Of a stretch of DNA of 21,183 nucleotides, positions 14,939-21,043 are shown piece after piece; the first letter of the stretch is position 1; every line of letters starts with the position of its first letter. The notes under the pieces are model-generated. The model had not been told where the DNA came from and made no database searches. It saw nothing but the letters and a program-made list of their open reading frames with translations. The DNA is from DAIDHK01 sp035510695. Its GTDB lineage: Bacteria > Patescibacteriota > Microgenomatia > Levybacterales > UBA12049. Both the position numbers and the translations under genes were made by a program. Location of the stretch: contig DATKGO010000034.1 in NCBI GenBank assembly GCA_035510695.1, positions 1 to 21,183 on the forward strand, in the 5' to 3' direction.

Positions 14939-15987
14939 TATTTATAAACAAAAACAACGTGCGAGAAGACAGCTTTTTGAGCTTACTCTCTAATACTAAA
15001 TCTCACTGTCTTACTGAATTAAGTTCATTTGGAGAGCGGACTGTAAAAATAAACGGAGATGAGTTTGAAACACTTGTCTACAATAATAGCTTAAAAGCCT
15101 CAGTAAATACAGAATTTGATGGACACGTTGTGCAAACTGGTCCTCATGCCTTTCCCGACATTATCGCTAAAAAGTATTTTGGATTAGAAGTCAAAGTAAC
15201 AAAGGACAATAAATGGTCGTCAACTGGAAATAGCATACTTGAAACTACAAGAGTCGATGATGTTGAGCGTATTTATATGTTTTTTGGAAAACTCGCCGGT
15301 GGAGTGGACATTAAATATAGACCCTATCAAGATTGCCTATACGACATTGGTGTTACCCATTCTCCACGTTACAAAATAGACATGGATTTAGCTGAGGGAC
15401 ATACAATTTTTGACAAAATGGGAGTTCCATACGATGTGCTACGAAAAGAGGAAAATCCTATCGCTAGAATTAAAGATTACTACAGGAAACAATTACAAGA
15501 TGGAGAAGAATTGTGGTGGATTGATAGTCAAGTCGAAGAAAAAGCAGTAAGTCCAATTATACGACCGTTTAGAATGTTGATTAGAAGCGAACAAGAGAAG
15601 TTCATTACGGAAACAATGATACTTTTCCCAGAAATATTTGGAAGAAGCCAAACAAAATATGAAAGACCAGCAGCTTATTTGATTACTGATTATAATGCTG
15701 TATCCTCAAGTTTACGAGACATATTTACCGCGGGAGGACAAGTAACGATTACCGTGAATGGCGTGGATGTTTTAGTGCCAAAAATCTTTTATAATCTGTT
15801 GGAAAACGCTAAGACAATACAAAATATAATTAACGGTATCCCTGACGAGAAATTAAAATACTATTGGAAAACTGAACAGATAAAATCTTCTAAGGTTGAA
15901 CAATGGAAACAGATACTTGATTACCAGACGGGTGCGCAATTTGAAAACATGTCTGCTTCTGCCATATACGAATGGGGACTAAAGTAA
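14935..15987 (+). CDS. Probable type II restriction endonuclease (PD-(D/E)xK)
   Basis: A 350-residue protein with no family I can name, called a restriction enzyme from context and active site. P74-D75 and E85-V-K87 (FPDII, then GLEVKVT) form a PD-x9-ExK nuclease motif. It is followed by NKWSSTGNSILETTR, an IYMFFGKL segment and VTHSPRYKIDMD, which look like a conserved enzyme core. It overlaps the C5-methyltransferase by four bases and the Vsr gene by 16 bases, so the three are one translationally linked operon. The methyltransferase precedes the nuclease, an order that lets protection appear first. Recognition sequence is not inferable. Confidence 0.8.
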   Translation: MIFINKNNVREDSFLSLLSNTKSHCLTELSSFGERTVKINGDEFETLVYNNSLKASVNTEFDGHVVQTGPHAFPDIIAKKYFGLEVKVTKDNKWSSTGNSILETTRVDDVERIYMFFGKLAGGVDIKYRPYQDCLYDIGVTHSPRYKIDMDLAEGHTIFDKMGVPYDVLRKEENPIARIKDYYRKQLQDGEELWWIDSQVEEKAVSPIIRPFRMLIRSEQEKFITETMILFPEIFGRSQTKYERPAAYLITDYNAVSSSLRDIFTAGGQVTITVNGVDVLVPKIFYNLLENAKTIQNIINGIPDEKLKYYWKTEQIKSSKVEQWKQILDYQTGAQFENMSASAIYEWGLK

Positions 15988-16451
15988 AAACCAAAATTAA
16001 AAACTACGCTGGAAGAAACTTCAAAAAAGAACGAGAACCAGATAAGCAAACCGCTCAATCGCGTTCTTCTCAGATGTCTAAAATACACTCAAAAAATACT
16101 AAATTCGAGGAAAACTTTATTGCCTCACTAAGCTCCCAGTTCTCAAACAGATTTGTTACACACGTTAGATCTATAAAAGGAAATCCAGACATTGTCTTTG
16201 AAAAAGAAAAGGTATGTATTTTTTTGGATAGTGATTTTTGGCATGGGTGGCAATATCCACGCTGGAAGCATTTAATGAAGAATGATTTTTGGAGAGATAA
16301 AATAAGCACTAATAGAAAAAGAGATAAAAAAACTACTTTCTATTTGAAAAAGAATGGTTGGAACGTCATTAGAATATGGGAACATCAAATAAAAAGACAA
16401 CCTGACAAAGCATTGAATAGGATAATCATACTTATTAACAACTTTTCTTAA
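15972..16451 (+). CDS. vsr: Very-short-patch mismatch endonuclease (Vsr)
   Basis: Vsr nicks beside T:G mismatches that arise when 5-methylcytosine deaminates, so it protects the methylated sites from mutation. The 159-residue protein shows the family pattern: RSSQMSKIHSKNTKFEE, GNPDIVF (D73), the IFLDSDFWHG core (W90, H91), FWRDKISTNRKRD and GWNVIRIWEH. The zinc-ligand cysteines of E. coli Vsr are absent; only C82 is present. The first 30 residues are an extra basic extension, and a later start at M35 would remove part of the family motif. Its place directly after a C5-methyltransferase and nuclease is the standard context. Confidence 0.9.
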   Translation: MGTKVKTKIKNYAGRNFKKEREPDKQTAQSRSSQMSKIHSKNTKFEENFIASLSSQFSNRFVTHVRSIKGNPDIVFEKEKVCIFLDSDFWHGWQYPRWKHLMKNDFWRDKISTNRKRDKKTTFYLKKNGWNVIRIWEHQIKRQPDKALNRIIILINNFS

Positions 16452-16511
16452 ATATAAAATTCTCCTAAACCATGAAGTAAGTAACTATAAAATTAAGTAT
16501 AAGCAGAGTGC

Positions 16512-16958
16512 TTAATTTGCCAAAAACTCTTTTGTTTCTTGTTCCGTTACCGCTCTCTTGCCTAGGTATGCCTGAATATTCGTGGAGATCGCAATCCCGT
16601 TTTCTGCCTGATAAAATTGAATAGTAAACCTTGCGGGAATACCACTTCGATTTGCTCGGTTGTAATCAACTATCAAGTCTTCAATGACCTGAGTTGCTAC
16701 GGGTTCGGTGATTCCAATAATTTCAAATGCTGTGCGTAATTCGGAAGGTGAATAAAGAAGTACGGCAGGATATCTGTCTTCAATTTGGTTAATTGCATCG
16801 AGAAATTCCTCTCTCGTAAGAAGGCCAACCATAAATTCCTGAGTAAGAAATTGTTCATCCTTCTCCTTTTGATGAATTTCCTCCCGAGAAAAAGGATATT
16901 TCATCGCCTCAGTAATTAAATCTTTAAGGTAATTGTAATTTACGTCGTTCCTCATCAT
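16512..16958 (-). CDS. Uncharacterised 148-residue protein downstream of the terminase-like gene
   Basis: I do not recognise the family. The protein is acidic and mainly helical in the first two thirds (KDLITEAMKYPFSREEIHQK, then LLTREEFLDAINQIED), with a more beta-like end around RFTIQFYQAENGIAISTN. It has no membrane segment or signal peptide. Its start overlaps the end of the upstream terminase-like gene by 35 bases, so the two are probably made together. An internal ATG at 16904 would remove the overlap. It ends 60 bases from the Vsr stop, convergent with it; a short hairpin between them lacks a T-run. Confidence 0.6.
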   Translation of the reverse strand: MMRNDVNYNYLKDLITEAMKYPFSREEIHQKEKDEQFLTQEFMVGLLTREEFLDAINQIEDRYPAVLLYSPSELRTAFEIIGITEPVATQVIEDLIVDYNRANRSGIPARFTIQFYQAENGIAISTNIQAYLGKRAVTEQETKEFLAN

Positions 16959-17406
16959 AGCTTTTTAAGGGTTTTCCGTCACCCCACGTTAAAATCATTT
17001 TTTGCCCTTGTTTATTAGTCATCTCAACTCTTGGAGTTACTTTTTCATCCATGCCAAGAGCTTTACGCTCAATGTCGATTGCGGTTGCAACCCATTCTTT
17101 TATGTCTTTTGCATCTTTGGGTTCAATTCCATCTGCCATTTTCTTTGCTGCTACGCCGATCATGGCACGTGCAATCTGGATATGCTCCGTGTTTCTTTTA
17201 CTAACTTCTTCTGCTGTTCTAGCATCAATGAGCGATAATGCAGCCCTGAGAACCTGTGCCTTCTTATTGCTCCATTGTTCCGAACTAGCGTGTTGTCGAA
17301 TAACGTCGTGAGAAACGTCAAATTTTTGACTGCAATCTTTTAGAGTCGTAGACTCAGAACTGATGTAATGTGAGTAGATTTCATTCCAGTCAATTAATCT
17401 CGGCAT
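16924..17406 (-). CDS. Terminase small-subunit-like helix-turn-helix protein
   Basis: A 160-residue protein starting MPRLIDWNEIYSHY. An N-terminal helix-turn-helix (STTLKDCSQKFDVSHDVIRQHA) is followed by the short QWSNKKAQ stretch and a long helical region (residues about 50-120), the build of several phage terminase small subunits, which bind packaging sites in DNA. The similarity is to the general pattern, not a named family, so a plain DNA-binding regulator is also possible. An upstream TTG start at 17436 lies inside a consensus -35 box, so the ATG at 17404-17406 is the better choice. No large terminase or capsid gene accompanies it. Confidence 0.5.
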   Translation of the reverse strand: MPRLIDWNEIYSHYISSESTTLKDCSQKFDVSHDVIRQHASSEQWSNKKAQVLRAALSLIDARTAEEVSKRNTEHIQIARAMIGVAAKKMADGIEPKDAKDIKEWVATAIDIERKALGMDEKVTPRVEMTNKQGQKMILTWGDGKPLKSYDEERRKLQLP

Positions 17407-17409
17407 ATC

Positions 17410-17436
17410 AATATAATTATAAATGACTGTTGTCAA
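17410..17436 (-). promoter_or_regulatory. Promoter of the terminase-like gene
   Basis: Minus-strand TTGACA (17436-17431) is followed by TATATT (17415-17410) after 15 bases, or TATTGA (17413-17408) after 17. Either would start transcription at or next to the ATG at 17406, another leaderless arrangement. Confidence 0.45.
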
Positions 17437-17526
17437 ATTATTTTATTCTGTGAATTTGATGTGAATATAAAGAGTTTCCTAGCCTCGATGAATAATAAGT
17501 AGAAACTTAAAGACGCTCAAGGAAAA

Positions 17527-17751
17527 TTAGACAGTTGAAGGATACAAATCATCTACGGGTACATTTAATGCCTTTGCTATTTTATATAACGAATAGCTCG
17601 AAGGCATCCGTTTTGCTTTCTCGACAAGATTAAGGTAGCTTCGATAAAATCCACCTCTTGCACAAACTTCTTCCTGAGATAATCCCTTTTCATTTCTTAT
17701 TTTTTTAACATTATTTCCTACGATTTCTGTGAACCTAGCCTTGCTTAACAT
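17527..17751 (-). CDS. XRE-family transcriptional regulator
   Basis: A 74-residue protein consisting of one Cro/C1-type helix-turn-helix: VKKIRNEKGLSQEEVCARGG, then FYRSYLNLVEKAKRMPSSYS and YKIAKALNVPVDDLYP. Size and motif fit either a phage-type repressor or the controller (C) protein of a restriction-modification system, where single-domain XRE proteins of this length are usual. It is divergent from the membrane-protein gene at 17878, and the shared region holds an 8-bp inverted repeat (17770-17777 with 17799-17806) and a perfect 16-bp palindrome (17851-17866). Control of that promoter and its own is therefore likely; control of integrase or the restriction operon is possible but unshown. 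Confidence 0.85.
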   Translation of the reverse strand: MLSKARFTEIVGNNVKKIRNEKGLSQEEVCARGGFYRSYLNLVEKAKRMPSSYSLYKIAKALNVPVDDLYPSTV

Positions 17752-17769
17752 ACAAATATCTTGTATCAG

Positions 17770-17806
17770 AACTCTACTAGTCGTGCATCTTACAGAACGT
17801 AGAGTT
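17770..17806. promoter_or_regulatory. Inverted repeat between divergent genes, candidate operator
   Basis: AACTCTAC (17770-17777) and GTAGAGTT (17799-17806) are perfect 8-bp arms separated by 21 bases, located between the XRE gene and its divergent neighbour. The right arm lies just upstream of the neighbour's -35 box. Confidence 0.4.
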
Positions 17807-17811
17807 TCATA

Positions 17812-17840
17812 TTGATTTTGTTGAAACAGCAGTATATAAT
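17812..17840 (+). promoter_or_regulatory. Promoter of the membrane-protein pair
   Basis: TTGATT (17812-17817), 17 bases and TATAAT (17835-17840). The predicted start near 17847 lies just before the palindrome at 17851-17866. Confidence 0.6.
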
Positions 17841-17850
17841 GCTGAGTAAG

Positions 17851-17866
17851 CTCATAATATTATGAG
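17851..17866. promoter_or_regulatory. Perfect 16-bp palindrome in the leader, candidate operator
   Basis: CTCATAATATTATGAG is exactly self-complementary and lies between the predicted transcription start and a strong ribosome binding site (GAGAGGAA, 17864-17871). A dimeric regulator bound here would block early elongation. As RNA it has no loop and would be a poor hairpin. Confidence 0.5.
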
Positions 17867-17877
17867 AGGAAATTATT

Positions 17878-18978
17878 ATGATTGAAGCGTTAGGAATTAT
17901 TGCCTTGCTGCTTACTCTCTGCTCGATTGTTTGTCTGATTGTCGGACTAATTGCTCCTTCTGCGTTTACTGGTCTTTTCAAAAGAAATTTAGGTAGAAAG
18001 AAAACAAGCCTGGTGTTTTCTGGAATAACATTTGCCTTGTTTGTAATTTTTATTATATTGGCTGTAAATAGCCCAACATCCTCATCTTCTTCTGTAGCAA
18101 CACAGAAAAATAGTGTAGTCGCTACAAGTAAAACAGTCATAACAGTAAAACCATCTCCAAAGGTTATGCCTAAGCCATCGACAATTGCTGGATTAAACAT
18201 TACTCGTGATACAGTAATGAACCGTTTAGTAAATGCAGATCCAAGCATTAACTTTCAGCCTTCCAGCTCGGTGAATGGAATTACAAGATATATGGCTGAA
18301 AAAGGTCAGAATGGTATAGAGCTTTATGGAAACGCAGATAACCTTGTAGAAGTAGCTAGTACCGCTCTTTTAGGAACGACTACTAGCGATATAACTGGTA
18401 ATACCGTAGCTTTAATTTATGTCCTCGGTGTTGCAAACGCTGTTGATAGCAATAGCACTACTTGGGTAACATCGACCATGAAAGAGATTAGTACTGATTG
18501 GTCAAATGGACGGGATACAGTGAAGCAATCAACGGTAATTGATGGAAAAAAGTTTGATATAAGTGCAATGAAATCAGACGTACTTGATTCAGTTTCTCTC
18601 TCGATTTATTCTTCGCAGGAAAGTAATCCTCCGACAAAAAGCAAACCATCTACACCTAAAAAGACTAACAAACCTAAATTAGATGCCACAGTGAAAGCCA
18701 CAAGCCAATACTTAATTGTTACAAATAATGAAGATGCAGAATGGACTAGCTGTGACTATTCAATTGACTATGATAAAAATCCGGATGATTTTTATGAACT
18801 CGGTATATTCAGTAACTATGCTACTATCCAACCTCACCAGACTTTACAAATTCCTTGGGATCAGATAACTAAGATGGATGGCACAAAATTCGTGTATACA
18901 GGTGCGGGTACACTACCAGATGACTTATACTTTTTTTGTTCAGTAAACAATACGGACAAAGATTGGAGTAGCTATTAA
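17878..18978 (+). CDS. Uncharacterised membrane-anchored protein with two extracytoplasmic domains
   Basis: A 366-residue protein of unknown function. Two transmembrane helices lie at about residues 4-27 and 45-63, joined by a basic loop (FKRNLGRKK) that should be cytoplasmic, so the rest is outside. A Ser/Thr/Lys/Pro-rich linker (65-100) leads to a first domain (about 105-245), a second Pro/Lys-rich linker (248-265) leads to a C-terminal domain with mixed polar and aromatic residues (LIVTNNEDAEWTSCDYSIDY onward). The start is supported by a strong Shine-Dalgarno. It is followed after 18 bases by another membrane-anchored protein of similar design. Surface exclusion, adhesion or envelope signalling are guesses only. 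Confidence 0.7.
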   Translation: MIEALGIIALLLTLCSIVCLIVGLIAPSAFTGLFKRNLGRKKTSLVFSGITFALFVIFIILAVNSPTSSSSSVATQKNSVVATSKTVITVKPSPKVMPKPSTIAGLNITRDTVMNRLVNADPSINFQPSSSVNGITRYMAEKGQNGIELYGNADNLVEVASTALLGTTTSDITGNTVALIYVLGVANAVDSNSTTWVTSTMKEISTDWSNGRDTVKQSTVIDGKKFDISAMKSDVLDSVSLSIYSSQESNPPTKSKPSTPKKTNKPKLDATVKATSQYLIVTNNEDAEWTSCDYSIDYDKNPDDFYELGIFSNYATIQPHQTLQIPWDQITKMDGTKFVYTGAGTLPDDLYFFCSVNNTDKDWSSY

Positions 18979-18996
18979 AATTGTGATACCGTAAAT

Positions 18997-19722
18997 ATGG
19001 AAAATCAAGATTCGTCTAATAAAAACAAGTGGTACAAAGGCAATGGTGGAATCATTGCACTTCTTATTTTTTTCTTTCCTGTCGGTTTATTCTTAATGTG
19101 GAAATATGCTCACTGGAACAAAGCGGTTAAATGGGTTATTACCGCAATTTTTGCTATCTTTGTATTCGCTAGTATTAACTCCTCAAATTCAACCACAAAC
19201 CAAACTCAAACATCAAGCAACAGTTCAACAACTTCTACATCACAACCCACGGCAACTCCACAACCTAAAAAACCTTTAACAACCGAAGACAAATTGTGGC
19301 AAGCATATAAGAACTTTGACAACCAAGATACGGATTTCAGTGGGGTGAAAATTGATTATGATGCAACTACAAACACGACCACACTTACTAATACCTCAGA
19401 TAATTTCCTTGATGAACAATCTGCGGTAAACGGTGTAGTAAATTCACTTGTGGGATATGGTATGCAAGCATTTAAGATTCCAGGAGTGGATAAACTAGTC
19501 GTTGCCTTTAGATCAACTTTTACCGATAGCTATGGGCACAAAAGTACAGATGATATTGCAAGAATAGGCATGACAAAAGATGAATTTGCAAAATACGATT
19601 GGAAAAATCTCGAATTTCAACCTATTTATGACCAATTACAGTCCTCGGCCGATCCTTTCTATGTTAACCCAAGCATCTTAGGTAAAATTGACACTCAAAA
19701 GATAAATCTTTCTTTACCATAA
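18997..19722 (+). CDS. Uncharacterised membrane protein with FFPVGLFLMWKY motif
   Basis: A 241-residue protein. A charged start (MENQDSSNKNKWYKGN) precedes two close transmembrane segments (about 18-34 and 44-60) separated by MWKYAHWNKAVKW. The pattern of two prolonged hydrophobic stretches with FFPxGLxLMWKY is widespread in small membrane proteins of Gram-positive bacteria and phages; the role is unknown. A Ser/Thr/Asn/Gln/Pro-rich linker (61-95) leads to a soluble domain of about 140 residues that is probably exported. It lies 18 bases after the preceding gene without its own promoter or ribosome binding site, so the two should be co-transcribed. Confidence 0.7.
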   Translation: MENQDSSNKNKWYKGNGGIIALLIFFFPVGLFLMWKYAHWNKAVKWVITAIFAIFVFASINSSNSTTNQTQTSSNSSTTSTSQPTATPQPKKPLTTEDKLWQAYKNFDNQDTDFSGVKIDYDATTNTTTLTNTSDNFLDEQSAVNGVVNSLVGYGMQAFKIPGVDKLVVAFRSTFTDSYGHKSTDDIARIGMTKDEFAKYDWKNLEFQPIYDQLQSSADPFYVNPSILGKIDTQKINLSLP

Positions 19723-19779
19723 TTTACCAGGCTTAAATAATCATCTCCTCCAACGGCATGTCCTCCTTTTGCAGTTATA

Positions 19780-19809
19780 TTGTAGGAAAGTTGAAGAATT
19801 GGTTATAAT
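19780..19809 (+). promoter_or_regulatory. Promoter of the small gene at 19816, leaderless geometry
   Basis: TATAAT (19804-19809) with TTGTAG (19780-19785) 18 bases upstream. The expected start, near 19816, coincides with the ATG. Confidence 0.5.
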
Positions 19810-19815
19810 AGTTTG

Positions 19816-20034
19816 ATGGATATTTACAAATATAAAACAGTTAGCGAGATGTATAATGCCTTGAGAAAGAAGGGCGTAAGAGTGCCACTTCAAATGTGCA
19901 GAGCAATAGAAGGAGAAATGAAAAGAAAAAATTTGTCCTTTCCAGAAGCGTTCAAAAAATTGGTTGATAATAAGGTAGTAATTTTGCTAGATACTTTTTT
20001 GTTAACTGACCATATGAAACTTCTCGAGAATTGA
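19816..20034 (+). CDS. Small uncharacterised protein of 72 residues
   Basis: A basic, helical, soluble protein (MDIYKYKTVSEMYNALRKKG, later KNLSFPEAFKKLVDNKVV). I do not recognise it. The ATG at 19816 is preferred to the TTG just before it because of the -10 element seven bases upstream. It is followed after 32 bases by the larger gene at 20067 and probably shares its transcript. Confidence 0.55.
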   Translation: MDIYKYKTVSEMYNALRKKGVRVPLQMCRAIEGEMKRKNLSFPEAFKKLVDNKVVILLDTFLLTDHMKLLEN

Positions 20035-20066
20035 AAATATAAGATTTAACCATTTCATAAATCTTT

Positions 20067-20663
20067 ATGATAAATAGCAGTACTATTTCAAAACCAACTC
20101 CGTCAGAAGTTGAGAGTTATCTTAAATTATGGGATTCACAGGAAAATTATGTCCTACAGGAAAGCAGTTTAACTAAATTGTTTTCAAAAACCTATCCACT
20201 AAATACCGATCTTGATGACGTACTCATAAAAGTTTGTGCTCTAAATGATTTTTATAGTACTAACATTTTTTCTCCATTTACAGTCGCAAAGCATATTGTT
20301 GCTTTGAAAATTGATAATGATCTTGCAAAAGGCAATTTGGAGATTGTTAATAAAATTGCGAATGTCAAAATGAATGGCGATAAGTATATAAACTTTTACT
20401 CGTTTGCCACAAAGTATTGTAGTCATCATAAACCAACAGTTTATCCGATTTACGACTCATACGTTGAGAGGTTGCTTTTGTATTTTAAGAAAAAGGACAA
20501 GTTTTTTGAGTTTTCTAGAGGTGATCTGCGTTCTTATGTAAAATTCAAAGAAATTCTTACGAAGTTTAGAGAATACTATGGTTTAGGACAATTTAATTTA
20601 AAACAAATTGACCAATACTTATGGCAAGTTGGCAAAAAGTATTTCCTAAAGAAGTATTATTAA
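20067..20663 (+). CDS. Conserved-looking 198-residue protein of unknown function
   Basis: The last gene before the right repeat. It is soluble and mostly helical. Densely motif-like segments suggest an enzyme or a DNA-binding fold: KVCALNDFYSTNIFSPF (about residues 56-72), AKHIVALKIDNDLAKGN, INFYSFATKYCSHHKPT (108-124), YPIYDSYVERLLLYF and QIDQYLWQVGKKYF near the end. The SFATKYCSHH and PIYDSYV blocks recall helix-hairpin-helix DNA glycosylase-like proteins in spacing, but I cannot confirm this and assign no function. Its position at the element edge, away from the replication genes, is typical of accessory cargo. Confidence 0.7.
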   Translation: MINSSTISKPTPSEVESYLKLWDSQENYVLQESSLTKLFSKTYPLNTDLDDVLIKVCALNDFYSTNIFSPFTVAKHIVALKIDNDLAKGNLEIVNKIANVKMNGDKYINFYSFATKYCSHHKPTVYPIYDSYVERLLLYFKKKDKFFEFSRGDLRSYVKFKEILTKFREYYGLGQFNLKQIDQYLWQVGKKYFLKKYY

Positions 20664-21043
20664 CCAATGATAGAAAACTAATAGTAATTCGATCTTTGGT
20701 ATAGCCCGCACGATCCCTGTGGCTTGATTAGGCGTGTCCACGCACGAAAAAGGTATATTTGGTGGTTTCTCAATTTTTCTCGTTTCCTGAGGCTGCTTTG
20801 AACGGTTCAATGCCTCCAAATACAAAATCTTTCTATTCTTTGAAAATGATATAGTTTGATAGTGTCTAATTTCATTAGACATGCTAGTTTGGAAGATTAA
20901 TTTCGCTTTTTTCGCAGACTGTCTGTTGATTTTACTTCAATCATTTGTTATTGTTGAATTGTTCTTTGATGACTTAAGAATACCTAAAAAAGGACTAAGG
21001 ATTTTATAATAGCTTGAGATCAAAAGCAATACCTGACTTAGGA
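20664..21043. other. Gene-free right end of the element
   Basis: No convincing gene is present in this 380-base stretch. It contains a relatively GC-rich patch at about 20703-20751 with GCGTG/CACGC self-complementarity, a perfect 8-bp hairpin TGTCTAAT/ATTAGACA (20863-20870 with 20874-20881, three-base loop) and three related sequences near the right repeat: GACTTAAGAATACC (20971), GACTAAGGATT (20993) and GACTTAGGAATCCC (21035). The last run into the att region. They could be accessory sites for recombination proteins. A 78-codon minus-strand frame here looks fortuitous. Confidence 0.45.

Noticed and set aside
16490..16518. An 8-bp stem (AAATTAAG/CTTAATTT) between the convergent Vsr and 16512 genes as a terminator
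   Set aside because: All but one pair are A-T, the loop is 13 bases and no T-run follows on either strand.
20646..20882. A 78-codon minus-strand frame in the right end of the element
   Set aside because: No ribosome binding site, overlaps the end of the gene at 20067, starts inside a hairpin, and the protein has no coherent domain-like pattern.
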